Below are positions 39,895 to 48,339 of a stretch of DNA of 64,000 nt, in pieces. The DNA is taken from the IMG/VR virus record IMGVR_UViG_3300044972_002460, positions 1 through 64,000 of that record. One strand, given 5' to 3'. A program made the position numbers and the translations under genes. This DNA comes from a virus. Each line of letters opens with the position of its first letter. Position 1 is the first letter of the stretch. The notes below the pieces were generated by a model, which saw nothing but the letters and a program-made list of their open reading frames with translations, searched no databases and was not told where the DNA came from.

Positions 39895-40294
39895 CAGCTT
39901 TCTTTTGTGCATGTGGGAAAAATTTTGGCACAAGGGGGATTCGGGTGAAGGGACTAGCTGGCGTCCAACCAAACCGTTTGATAACCTCGTTGCTCTCCAC
40001 TGGTTTGCGACCTGGGTTAAGGCTCCACGTGATGTGGTAGGTGCTGCCATCAGGCCGAGTGGTGCTACCCCCAATGGATAGCACAAGAGCTTGCACACCG
40101 TTATTGTCATCAGCAACCCCCACTACTGTGGCAGTTGTTTCTGTAGGCATAGGCGTATCTGCATCAACCCCAAACTTCAAAGTACAGTGATGTGCCACAA
40201 CTTGGGAATACTCTGCAGGAAACTTCTCCAGCAGTGCATCTTTTGTCTCCAAAGGCAATGCCCAACCCAGGTAACCTTTCTTAACGTCAGTCAT
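39881..40294 (-). CDS. 2H phosphoesterase-like protein
   Basis: 137 residues. Two H-x-T-x motifs, HCTL (36-39) and HITW (87-90), are spaced as in the 2H superfamily, whose members open 2',3'-cyclic phosphates or cleave 2'-5'/cyclic oligonucleotides. GYLGWALP and RPDGSTYHITWSL are strongly patterned. Candidate roles: RNA-end repair, or cleavage of immune signalling nucleotides as by phage Acb1, which is also a 2H enzyme. Which one is not decided by sequence alone. Confidence 0.65.
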   Translation of the reverse strand: MTDVKKGYLGWALPLETKDALLEKFPAEYSQVVAHHCTLKFGVDADTPMPTETTATVVGVADDNNGVQALVLSIGGSTTRPDGSTYHITWSLNPGRKPVESNEVIKRFGWTPASPFTRIPLVPKFFPHAQKKAVDNA

Positions 40295-41042
40295 TTGTTA
40301 CTCCATAAGTTTTCAGTTCCTGGTGGCTGAGTTGCCGCTTGTTGCACACATAGGTGCCGTGGGTTTCGCTAATGAACTTCTTCAGCAGCACATCATACAC
40401 ACTCACTGCTCGACGCACCTTGTGAGCGTTGCCTCGGCGGTCCACCCAACCTGTTCCCAGTTCTGGCGTGGGCACAGGAGCCAACTCAACCGCATACCAA
40501 ATGCCCTCATGCTTGCGAATTTCCACTCCATTGGGCAATGTGCGGGCAGTTTCCAGTCGCTTGCTCTCCTGTTGGGCTCGATATTCCTTTTGCCAAGCAG
40601 TCCAACTCACATGATTGGGATTGCGGCACAGCAGGCCGTCTCGAGGATCAACGTAAAACCGCGTAAACCCGTCCTCTGCCAGAGGATAGGGCCTATACCC
40701 GTTGATCCAGATCACGCCCTCCTTGTCAACACTGGTTGCTGTCTCCACAAACTGTTTCACATGAACACGAATGTGGTCCTGCACTGCATTGGTAACGCGG
40801 ATGTTTTCACAAATTTCGCTGTAGACATTGTCCCACAGCTGGCCCACTCGACTGTTGAGAAAGCGCAGCAGCGGTGCAAGATTTTCGTTGAGCTCTTTGG
40901 CGTTGTAGTGGCGAACATAGGGCGCACGCATGCCTTCGTGAAGGGCATTTTCATCCAGCTCACGAGCAGGCCGGCCTTTTTTGTGCCACTTGCCGCCCAC
41001 CCGGGGACGCTCCACAATAACCTTAGCCATATCAGATCGCAT
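40287..41042 (-). CDS. hypothetical protein, 251 aa
   Basis: AKVIVERPRVGGKWHKKGRP near the start, then LNENLAPLLRFLNSRVGQLW and a C-terminal region YVCNKRQLSHQELKTYGV. I recall related proteins from environmental bacteria and phages, always without assigned function. Stop overlaps the start of the 2H gene by 8 bases; SD AGG upstream. Confidence 0.72.
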   Translation of the reverse strand: MRSDMAKVIVERPRVGGKWHKKGRPARELDENALHEGMRAPYVRHYNAKELNENLAPLLRFLNSRVGQLWDNVYSEICENIRVTNAVQDHIRVHVKQFVETATSVDKEGVIWINGYRPYPLAEDGFTRFYVDPRDGLLCRNPNHVSWTAWQKEYRAQQESKRLETARTLPNGVEIRKHEGIWYAVELAPVPTPELGTGWVDRRGNAHKVRRAVSVYDVLLKKFISETHGTYVCNKRQLSHQELKTYGVTND

Positions 41043-41068
41043 CACATACCTCGCTTTTCTGTACCAAT

Positions 41069-41075
41069 TATTTAA
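41069..41075 (-). promoter_or_regulatory. late-type box TTAAATA
   Basis: TTAAATA, 26 bases before the 251-residue gene. Confidence 0.5.
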
Positions 41076-41112
41076 AGCGTGGACCCAAATCTAGCAGTTT
41101 TGGCCCAAATGT

Positions 41113-41832
41113 CTAGAGATAAATTGTGTCCAACACATCCATCCGCACACTTACATTATACCTGGCCAGCGTGAGAAACATTTCTTTGTAAGCGTGTTGA
41201 ATATCATAGCTGCTGCCCACAGGTGTTCCATGTCTAACACAAATTTGGTCGATAATTGCAATCTTTTTGTCAGGATAACCCAGCAGTTTGCTCCACACAT
41301 GATCAATACCCCACATGAATGTGTTGCTATCAAATGATGGTGCACAAATGTCCAATGCATTTTTAGAGAAACAAGGTAGCATCATTTCAACAAATGTAGT
41401 GTAACGCAAGACAGAACCCAAGACTTGTTTGGTAATGCTGTGACTGGTGTAGCTGTCTAAGGTGAGACTGGGCTGTGCAAGACTTAAATCAAATAATTTC
41501 ATTGCTGCAAACAACAAATCAATATCCTTGCCCTTGATCTCTAGATCAGGATCAGGAAACCAAATGTAATTATAGTCTTGAAACCAACCCTGTTCCCAGT
41601 AGACTTTTAAGGCTGACAGCTTGTTTGCCTGATGCAACACACATCCTTCACCAATGGTTTCTTGCCAATTTGGCGCTGGTTCGTAATAGCTAACCAACAA
41701 GTCCCAATTCCTTGTTTCTTCGCATCCAGATGTCCATAAGGAGTGATTGCTATTGCTCCCTGCCCGCACAACAACTAGATTTTCTCGGCTTGGAGTCTTG
41801 CGCAAGAGTTTTTGGATCAAAATTTCAGACAA
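41113..41832 (-). CDS. DUF707-like putative glycosyltransferase
   Basis: 239 residues, TTG start with AGGAG at 8 bases. ENLVVVRAGSNSNHSLW, GCVLHQANKLSALKVYWEQG-type region and IWFPDPDLEI (Asp-x-Asp) follow the DUF707 pattern, a family thought to contain glycosyltransferases. Lies next to the tail spike. Substrate unknown. Confidence 0.65.
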   Translation of the reverse strand: MSEILIQKLLRKTPSRENLVVVRAGSNSNHSLWTSGCEETRNWDLLVSYYEPAPNWQETIGEGCVLHQANKLSALKVYWEQGWFQDYNYIWFPDPDLEIKGKDIDLLFAAMKLFDLSLAQPSLTLDSYTSHSITKQVLGSVLRYTTFVEMMLPCFSKNALDICAPSFDSNTFMWGIDHVWSKLLGYPDKKIAIIDQICVRHGTPVGSSYDIQHAYKEMFLTLARYNVSVRMDVLDTIYL

Positions 41833-41934
41833 ACTTATGGCTCCTGGATTTGAGGTGATGACAAAGATAGTCGCTTGTTAAATTGAATCTATGTGCTCAA
41901 CAACGACATGCCAAATTATATAACGGTGCTACTC

Positions 41935-41941
41935 ATAAATA
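41935..41941 (+). promoter_or_regulatory. late-type box ATAAATA
   Basis: ATAAATA, 28 bases before the tail-spike ATG, the closest match to T4 TATAAATA spacing with a normal leader. Confidence 0.6.
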
Positions 41942-41969
41942 AGAGTTGAGCAAGATAGAGAGTTAAAAA

Positions 41970-43505
41970 ATGGCCATAACCACATTTGCACGCATTCAAC
42001 ATCGCAGAGGGATCAAAACTGATCTGCCACAAGAACTTTATGAGGGTGAATTGGGGTGGTGTATTGATACTCGGGAGTTGTTTATTGGTAATGGCCAGCC
42101 CTTTGGTGGCAACACACAAATCCTTACTTCTTATAGCCCAAATAATGATTTGATCACAAACTTTTGGCGCACAAAAGATTTGGCAATTGTGGCGTCAGTT
42201 GCCCGCCCGTTAGGGGCCAAACTCAATGATTTTGCCTCTGTAAAAGATTTTGGTGCAACTGGCAATGGATCAACCAACGACGCACCAGCCATCAATGCTG
42301 CCATTCAAGAGTTGTTTACCTCTCTAGGCAATCTAGCCGTTATTGACCAAGCCCGACAAATAACCTTGTATCTCCCTGCTGGCACATACGCGATTGAAGC
42401 CTCTATTTTGTTGTATCCCTACTTAAATTTAGTGGGTGATGGGGTAGACAACACTGTTGTTTTAGTAAATGATGCGTCCCTGCTTTGCGCTATGGAAACA
42501 GCTGACAGCCAAGGCAATACTGGTGGAAATATTGGCACAAGCGGTGCTACACTGCCCAAAAACATTTCAGTGCGCAACTTAACTGTCAGCACCAACGGCA
42601 ACAAAATTGACTGTGTGTTGCTAAATCGCTATCAAAAAATTACATTTGACAATGTTCGTTTTGTAGGCCCTTATGTGCCTGCTGACAGTGGGTTATTTCC
42701 TTACTCTTCTGTAAGGCTTCAAAATCTAAGTCCAGTTGCCATTGAAGTTGAGCGTGCCAGCTTCTTGCATTGTGAATTCAGCTATTGCACATATGGAATT
42801 TATGCTGATGAAGACGTGAGATTTACAACTGTTGTGGATTGCAGTTTCAATAATCTTTGGCGCGGTGTATGCATGGGTAGCCTAGCTGTAAATGGTGGTC
42901 CCGCTCATACTACTGTCACTGCCAGTAGTTTTTCAGACATAGACAACATTGCTGTGTTTTACAATGGTACAAATTTTGGCCTAGCTAGCACTGGCAATAG
43001 ATTTTCCAATTGCGGTATCTCTGAAGGAACCAGAGCTGTGGTATTTGGAAATCCCAGCGTCAATTGTGCAAGCATAGGTGACAACTTTGATGTTGCGCAA
43101 GGTGTAGCAGACTACGGTGTAGGTAATATACTACACAATGGCAGCCAAACAAATGTGGGAACAGCAGCTAGCCGCAACATCAGTTTCACAAAGATTTTTG
43201 CCCCTGGAGTTTCTGAAATCCTATTTTATGATGTGATGAGTGTATCAGTTGAGTTTCAAATTTCCTTGGCAGGCAGTAGCGTAAGGTCTTTGACTGGGCC
43301 AGCAGCCCCTTACACCTTGACATTCCGCAGAAATGGCACTCCCTTTGCAACTGCAGACTTTGCGGCTGCTGGGACTGTTGCCACGCTAACGTGTGCTGCG
43401 GCAGAGACTTTCCTTCCGGGAGATGTGTTTGACGTTATTGCACCAAATCCAGATGACCCCAATATCACTGGGATAACAGTAGATTTGACAGCTTCGACTT
43501 TTTAG
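41970..43505 (+). CDS. tail spike / tail fibre with beta-helix
   Basis: 511 residues. N-terminus RIQHRRGIKTDLPQELYEGE and LGWCIDTRELFIGNG is the common phage tail-fibre head domain. Residues 85-115 (SVKDFGATGNGSTNDAPAIN) begin a pectate-lyase-type right-handed beta-helix that runs to about residue 400; the rest is a beta-rich cap. Likely receptor-binding or polysaccharide-degrading adhesin at the tail tip. Confidence 0.88.
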   Translation: MAITTFARIQHRRGIKTDLPQELYEGELGWCIDTRELFIGNGQPFGGNTQILTSYSPNNDLITNFWRTKDLAIVASVARPLGAKLNDFASVKDFGATGNGSTNDAPAINAAIQELFTSLGNLAVIDQARQITLYLPAGTYAIEASILLYPYLNLVGDGVDNTVVLVNDASLLCAMETADSQGNTGGNIGTSGATLPKNISVRNLTVSTNGNKIDCVLLNRYQKITFDNVRFVGPYVPADSGLFPYSSVRLQNLSPVAIEVERASFLHCEFSYCTYGIYADEDVRFTTVVDCSFNNLWRGVCMGSLAVNGGPAHTTVTASSFSDIDNIAVFYNGTNFGLASTGNRFSNCGISEGTRAVVFGNPSVNCASIGDNFDVAQGVADYGVGNILHNGSQTNVGTAASRNISFTKIFAPGVSEILFYDVMSVSVEFQISLAGSSVRSLTGPAAPYTLTFRRNGTPFATADFAAAGTVATLTCAAAETFLPGDVFDVIAPNPDDPNITGITVDLTASTF

Positions 43506-43539
43506 TGTTTCACGAGCCTGTTTAGGCTACACATACAAA

Positions 43540-44121
43540 TTAGTGTGTGTCAAATGTCCAAAAATCGCGGAGAGTTTGTGCTGTCGTGGGATGCAACATT
43601 ACCTCTGAATGGCTGGCTGGAACTTCAATTCTGGAGCCAGCACCCCAACTTCTTTGGCTGCGAAGGGTTACTACACCATCATTGTCTTCCCATAACCAAG
43701 GATTGAATCCTTTTGTGCTAATGATGTGTTGAATGGGTTGAGAATAGCTGTTTGTTCGCAGTGTTTTAACTAGCTTGCTGTTGGGTGTGATTTCATTCAA
43801 AAAATGGCTTCGATTGACCCACCTTTGGAAGGGGGTGAGATCAATACCGCCCAACGGCGTTGCTATTGTAGTGACACTTTTAACCCAAGGCAATGAGCTC
43901 AAGCTTAAGGCAACCAATCCTCCCATGCTGTGACCAACAACATGGTAGTGGCTTGATCCTGCCTCAAATTCTTGAGCCCTAGTGAGCACAGACTGAATAT
44001 TGTCTGGTTGTAAGGGATAGTCCACAAACCTCCAGTTGAACTGGGATAGCTCGTGTTTCAAAAAACCAAAAATAAGGGGCGTGCTGAACGCCCCATGAAT
44101 AGCCAATATGTTATATGTCAT
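43540..44121 (-). CDS. alpha/beta hydrolase
   Basis: 193 residues. Nucleophile elbow GHSMGG (Ser65), an acid in EDNDGVV and His in ASHSEV complete a triad. Short lipase/esterase type without a large lid. ILAIHGAFSTPLIFG is the oxyanion strand. Could cleave a host lipid, surface ester or small molecule. Starts 6 bases behind a late-type box. Confidence 0.85.
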   Translation of the reverse strand: MTYNILAIHGAFSTPLIFGFLKHELSQFNWRFVDYPLQPDNIQSVLTRAQEFEAGSSHYHVVGHSMGGLVALSLSSLPWVKSVTTIATPLGGIDLTPFQRWVNRSHFLNEITPNSKLVKTLRTNSYSQPIQHIISTKGFNPWLWEDNDGVVTLRSQRSWGAGSRIEVPASHSEVMLHPTTAQTLRDFWTFDTH

Positions 44122-44127
44122 CGAGAG

Positions 44128-44134
44128 TATTTAA
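44128..44134 (-). promoter_or_regulatory. late-type box TTAAATA
   Basis: TTAAATA immediately follows the terminator stem of the AAA+ operon and lies 6 bases from the hydrolase ATG. Confidence 0.5.
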
Positions 44135-44164
44135 AGTGTGGATGCCTTACAGCATCCACACTTT
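44133..44164 (-). terminator. rho-independent terminator
   Basis: 13-bp perfect stem (AAAGTGTGGATGC / GCATCCACACTTT), 6-base loop, directly after the AAA+ gene. Its A/T-rich foot merges with the next promoter box. Confidence 0.7.
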
Positions 44165-44167
44165 TGT

Positions 44168-45835
44168 TTAGGCTTTGATGTCTTCGAAAAATTGACGCCC
44201 AATGTCCAGTGTTTGGTTCACATGTTGAATCCCCACAGGCACACCTTGTTGACGCGCAAGGCCTTGTGCTAGGCGAATGATCGTTTTGATCTGTCGCCCG
44301 TTGATCTCAACCTCAGCCAGTTCTGCAGGATCCAAGCCATCAATACCAGCAGCAGCCAGTAGGTTGGTCCAAACCTGTTCTCGCGCCTCAGCTTGCAGAT
44401 TGCCATAACGAAGTGCAATTGAGATTCGGCTATAAAAAGCTGGATCAAATTCCTTCACACGGTTGGTGGTGAGGAACATTACGCCCTGATGATATTCCAA
44501 AAGACGCAAGAAAACCGCACAGAGGGAATTTCGAACAATGTCATTTCCTCGCTTTTCAAGGAAAATGTCTGCCTCGTCGATGAGAATAACTGCATCCCAA
44601 ATCTGTGCCACATCAAGGATGCGACGCAAGTTCTTTTCAAGGCTTTCGATGTCAACTCCCAGCTCGCCAACACTTACAGAGTAGAGTGGACGGTGCAGCA
44701 GTTCGCTAACAGCTTCAGCAGTAAGGGTCTTGCCCACACCTGGTTCGCCATGCAGCAGAAAGATGCAGCCACCACCTTTGCCGCTGATAATGTCTTGGAA
44801 CCCACTGCTGCTGTCAACCACAAGGCTCCGAATCAGCTCCTTCTTTTCTGGAGCCAGCACAAGCTGATCAAATGCTGCATCTCGGAACTGAATGTCTTGA
44901 ATGCGGCTGACAGAAAAACGACCCCATTGCTTGGTGGCAAAACTGAAGCCGAGGATATAAGGGCTGCAACGCCACAGCTGATCTTCAGACACTGTGTTGT
45001 CATGAGAGTCGTCACCGTCATAATCGCTGTCATCATCGCTATCGCGACTGCAAAACTGGTTATAGGTCTTGATGTCAACCATGATGCGCCCATCTGCACG
45101 CAGAGGACTCCAACTCCACCAACCCTTGATCTGCATTTGGCCAGTGTAGTTTTGGTAGTGAGCACCTTGGGCCACTTGCACATACTTGCGCCCACGAGCA
45201 GTGAGCACTTCTCGCCAGTGTGCGTCCAGAATGCGAACTGAAAGCCGATTTACCTCACGAAGTCCGGAGAATCGTTGCACTCGCACGCTGTCGCGAACAG
45301 TGCTGATTTCCTTGCCGTCACTTTCCAGGCGTTCAAAAAAGATTTCCAGATAATCGCCAAAAAGGCTTTGTCGATATCGTGTATCTGTAACCACACCAGC
45401 AAGCGGCTCGTCATTCATGACAACAATTTCGGTCCCGCTGTTGAACAAATGGCTCAGCAGCCCAAAGCTAATGACCCCCTTGTCCAGTTGATTCTGGAGG
45501 CGACCCAGTGCCTGTTTGTTTTCCAGTTCGAGGAGCTTTAGCAGCTCTTCAACGGCTGCACTTTTTTCTCGCCGGGCAGCTTGCCGCAGTCGATCAATGC
45601 AATCAAACAGCATAGTGGCATGGATCTTTGGCACATCGTCATAGAGCCCTTCAAGGTTCAGATACTGCCGGCAAATGTCGCGCAACGGTGCACGGTTCAT
45701 TTCCACCACAAGCTCTTCCACACCAGTGTGCGTGTCTTTCACAAGTTGTGTGCGAAAATGCTTGAACAATAGGGAAGTGCCAGGTGACGACTTGGTGATT
45801 TTTTTCTTGGGCTCAGCCAACTTGGTAATACTCAT
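44168..45835 (-). CDS. AAA+ ATPase with novel N-terminal region
   Basis: 555 residues. C-terminal AAA+ core from about residue 350: Walker A GEPGVGKT, Walker B VILIDEADIF, sensor-1 MFLTTNR, arginine finger region SRISIALRY, then a helical lid. The 340-residue N-terminal part is helical, then beta, with an acidic insert (DSDDDSDYDGDDSHD). Resembles BCS1/proteasomal-type classic AAA proteins. Probably remodels a protein target; which one is unknown. Confidence 0.85.
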   Translation of the reverse strand: MSITKLAEPKKKITKSSPGTSLLFKHFRTQLVKDTHTGVEELVVEMNRAPLRDICRQYLNLEGLYDDVPKIHATMLFDCIDRLRQAARREKSAAVEELLKLLELENKQALGRLQNQLDKGVISFGLLSHLFNSGTEIVVMNDEPLAGVVTDTRYRQSLFGDYLEIFFERLESDGKEISTVRDSVRVQRFSGLREVNRLSVRILDAHWREVLTARGRKYVQVAQGAHYQNYTGQMQIKGWWSWSPLRADGRIMVDIKTYNQFCSRDSDDDSDYDGDDSHDNTVSEDQLWRCSPYILGFSFATKQWGRFSVSRIQDIQFRDAAFDQLVLAPEKKELIRSLVVDSSSGFQDIISGKGGGCIFLLHGEPGVGKTLTAEAVSELLHRPLYSVSVGELGVDIESLEKNLRRILDVAQIWDAVILIDEADIFLEKRGNDIVRNSLCAVFLRLLEYHQGVMFLTTNRVKEFDPAFYSRISIALRYGNLQAEAREQVWTNLLAAAGIDGLDPAELAEVEINGRQIKTIIRLAQGLARQQGVPVGIQHVNQTLDIGRQFFEDIKA

Positions 45836-45866
45836 AAACGTGTCCTTGCTTTGTTGCGCTCACTAG

Positions 45867-45895
45867 GTTGTAAGCGCCAACAAACCTTACGTCAA
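45867..45895 (-). promoter_or_regulatory. sigma-70 promoter
   Basis: TTGACG, N17, TACAAC upstream of the AAA+ gene; -10 is poor. Confidence 0.45.
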
Positions 45896-46272
45896 CGAGT
45901 TTTGTTTTTTTCAAACTCAGCGAATTCAAGGGGACCACCCCGCTCAACCCAATTGTTGTAATCCCACTCATACAGTTGATATGATTCAGGATGCTTGCTG
46001 CTGCCATCGTCGTTTTCAAATGCCTGCTGATAGAGTGCTAATCTGGGATCATCTTGATTTACAAAATTCACATGATAAAATCCTGTGTTTTCAGTAGGGG
46101 CTCCAACACTTGTGACCATACGGCAACTCAGTAAGTTGGCATTGAACCAATCTGTGTGAGCATCAAACACTGCTTGATTTCGTAAGCCATCTTGATCTTT
46201 GAAAAACTGAACAAACCATTGATTGGTTTTACGATTGTTTAAGATGCTTTCAGCATAGGGGATTTCAGTCAT
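45892..46272 (-). CDS. hypothetical protein, 126 aa
   Basis: Start overlaps the dUTPase stop (ATGA). QWFVQFFKDQDGLRNQAVFD and YEWDYNNWVERGGPLEF; aromatic-rich, acidic. Not recognised. Confidence 0.75.
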   Translation of the reverse strand: MTEIPYAESILNNRKTNQWFVQFFKDQDGLRNQAVFDAHTDWFNANLLSCRMVTSVGAPTENTGFYHVNFVNQDDPRLALYQQAFENDDGSSKHPESYQLYEWDYNNWVERGGPLEFAEFEKNKTR

Positions 46273-46802
46273 TGCTTTTTCTCCACTGTTTCAATTCCAG
46301 TGCTACCAAATCCACCCTGTCTATTGGTTCGCATTTCTGGACGTTCTGTTGTTTCTGAAAACTTGGCTCCAAGATCCTGCACTAGTTCAGCTTGTGCAAT
46401 TCTATCACCGTGTTTGATAGTAAAAGGCACGTCACTTATGTTAACAAGTGCAACAAACGTCTCGTGATAGTAGTCGCTGTCAATTACACCTTCACAGTTG
46501 GCCAATTGTATGCCATTTTTGAAGCTAATGCCGCTGCGTGGATGAATGCGGATGCTGTAACCATCTGGAATATTGAACACTAATCCAGTTGGGATCAACA
46601 TCCGGTCTTGCGGATACAAGGTGATTGACCCACTACTGCTGACAACGCTTTCGCTCCAAATTTTCTCATTGAACCTATTGAAACCAGTTATGCTGGATTC
46701 AGGAACGAGACAAGCACATAGATCAAAACAACTGGCTTGTTCGGTGCTGTATTGAGGAGCCAAAGCCATATCTTGTGTTTTGAAATAGTTAAAGTTGGTC
46801 AA
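46269..46802 (-). CDS. dut: dUTPase
   Basis: 177 residues with all five motifs: ASCFDLCA (1), PRSGIS (2), GVIDSDYYHE (3), GDRIAQAEL (4) and GGFGSTG (5). TTG start overlaps the ClpS stop (TTGA) with GGAG 7 bases upstream. Hydrolyses dUTP to keep uracil out of phage DNA. Slightly longer than usual owing to an insert near residue 40. Confidence 0.93.
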   Translation of the reverse strand: MTNFNYFKTQDMALAPQYSTEQASCFDLCACLVPESSITGFNRFNEKIWSESVVSSSGSITLYPQDRMLIPTGLVFNIPDGYSIRIHPRSGISFKNGIQLANCEGVIDSDYYHETFVALVNISDVPFTIKHGDRIAQAELVQDLGAKFSETTERPEMRTNRQGGFGSTGIETVEKKQ

Positions 46803-47125
46803 ATGTCGTCTCCATTGCTGTTGGGTTCAATTTCCACACGCAATGGATGGCCATTTGTTCGTGCAGTAGATATGGTTTCGTCTCTTTTGGTGGAGGCAAT
46901 TTCGTATGAATATGTGGCTACTACTTCTCTGCCCTTATCATGGATTTGGTTGGTTAGCTCCATAGCAGTTTCATAACTCTTGCCAAAGATATGCATCAAA
47001 ATCAAAACAACAAACTCATAATGAGTTTTGCTGTCATTGAAAAAAATAACATCATAGAGACTGGGAGGCTTTAGTTCGGTTTTGGTTGTTGTTTTGGTAT
47101 CAATTTCAGTTTGAGTTGCACTCAT
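46799..47125 (-). CDS. clpS: ClpS-like adaptor
   Basis: 108 residues. PPSLYDVIFFNDSKTHYEFV, then a helical core and IHDKGREVVATYSYEIA, the usual ClpS order; the N-terminal tail (residues 1-20) is Thr/Lys-rich. ClpS delivers N-degron substrates, normally to ClpA; this window has ClpX and ClpP but no ClpA was found. It may redirect the host ClpAP or work with the phage machine. Confidence 0.82.
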   Translation of the reverse strand: MSATQTEIDTKTTTKTELKPPSLYDVIFFNDSKTHYEFVVLILMHIFGKSYETAMELTNQIHDKGREVVATYSYEIASTKRDETISTARTNGHPLRVEIEPNSNGDDI

Positions 47126-47146
47126 AAAAATATTCCTTGGATAAGA

Positions 47147-47734
47147 CTATTTTTGTGTGCCAAATCCCAGTTTGTCAAGAACAAACTGGCTTCTCTCTTC
47201 AAGAGGCACATCTACAGTGTAGACTGAATCATTTTTGATCATCTCACAAAAAGTGCTTCGCATGTTTTGATCCAGTTTGTTAGCTTGTTCCAGAGTTTGG
47301 AACCTAGTGCCGTCACTTAAGATATTGCTGTTGCGTTTGTATGTTTCTGTTGTGGGCAAGTAAAAAATATGAGTGTATCGGTTGGTAAAAATGTCAGTAA
47401 CCAATCGATTGTACATCTCATGCAGCACCAACCTTTGTCTGGGATCCTTTTGATCGCAGTATTCAATAGCGTAAAAGTAGGGAGTCAGTGTTCCGCTGTC
47501 TGTAACAACCCAATCTACAGTTGTGGGAACACTGTCTTCAATTTCTCGCTGCTTGGCGTAGGTGCGAAACTGTTCCCAAATTGTAGTCATTGGTCCGTTG
47601 ATCCAAAGATCTTGCCGAATCCACTCTGTAACAAGTTCAACATTGGCCCCACGCTTTTTCAGCTCTACAAAAACTTCTGCTGAAATAGTGCTTTTTCCAC
47701 TCCCGGGCCCGCCCACAAATACTATTTTTTTCAT
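47147..47734 (-). CDS. NadR-like P-loop kinase (AAA_28 type)
   Basis: 195 residues. Walker A GGPGSGKST at residue 8; VTEWIRQDLW, VVTDSGTLTPYFYA and IFYLPTT match the nicotinamide-riboside-kinase-like P-loop family common in phages. Possibly phosphorylates a nucleoside or NAD precursor. Same strand and operon as ClpS and dUTPase. Confidence 0.75.
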   Translation of the reverse strand: MKKIVFVGGPGSGKSTISAEVFVELKKRGANVELVTEWIRQDLWINGPMTTIWEQFRTYAKQREIEDSVPTTVDWVVTDSGTLTPYFYAIEYCDQKDPRQRLVLHEMYNRLVTDIFTNRYTHIFYLPTTETYKRNSNILSDGTRFQTLEQANKLDQNMRSTFCEMIKNDSVYTVDVPLEERSQFVLDKLGFGTQK

Positions 47735-47743
47735 TACCCTACC

Positions 47744-47763
47744 CTTGTATATCCTTATACAAG
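47744..47763. repeat. inverted repeat between divergent genes
   Basis: CTTGTATA / TATACAAG, 4-base centre, lies between the minus-strand kinase and the plus-strand membrane module. Its position suggests an operator. Confidence 0.5.
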
Positions 47764-47785
47764 CTTATTATGAGATTTTGGTATG

Positions 47786-47792
47786 TTAAATA
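47786..47792 (+). promoter_or_regulatory. late-type box TTAAATA
   Basis: TTAAATA ends 7 bases before ATG 47800. Confidence 0.5.
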
Positions 47793-47799
47793 AGCTATT

Positions 47800-48339
47800 A
47801 TGATAGAGGCACACAAACACGCATTATTTTGGTTAGCCTACCTTGTGGTATTGGCTGGAACAGTGTTGACAGCAGCCAGCACTGGATTATTTGGCTTGAT
47901 TTGGAATTATGATCTCACATTTTTGAGCACAGCTATTTTTGGTATTTGGCTGTTCACAGAAATTGCTGGTGGAATTCAACTTATTGGGTTGAGTCGAAAG
48001 ATTACTGAACTCAAAAATGGTGGGCTTATATCACAAATTGATCCTGACACCCTCTGGAACAAGCACAGCTTTGTAAGTTTCATGAGCGAAATAGTTGTGG
48101 CAGCTGGTATTTTTGGTACCGTGATTGGAGTTATCTTGGCGCTGATGCCATTTTTTGGCTTGACAAGTTTTGATATCAACACCATCCAACCACACTTGTT
48201 GAAAATGTTTTCTGGTATCGCCATTGCATTTTTCCCCACAGCCATCAGTATCTTAGTGAAAATTTTCCTAGACTTTCACAGCCGCTTGCATCAAAACGCT
48301 GTGATTGACTTCTTGAAAAATCAAGGCCAAGTGAGGTGA
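47800..48339 (+). CDS. MotA/TolQ/ExbB-like membrane protein
   Basis: 179 residues. Helices at about 10-30, 45-65, 100-125 and 140-165. The pair GIFGTVIGVILALMPFFGL and GIAIAFFPTAISILVKIF resembles the two pore helices of the MotA/TolQ/ExbB family (GLLGTVxG and a small-residue helix). First gene of a three-gene module with 4-base overlap to the next. Candidate proton-channel part; role in the phage unknown. Confidence 0.6.
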   Translation: MIEAHKHALFWLAYLVVLAGTVLTAASTGLFGLIWNYDLTFLSTAIFGIWLFTEIAGGIQLIGLSRKITELKNGGLISQIDPDTLWNKHSFVSFMSEIVVAAGIFGTVIGVILALMPFFGLTSFDINTIQPHLLKMFSGIAIAFFPTAISILVKIFLDFHSRLHQNAVIDFLKNQGQVR

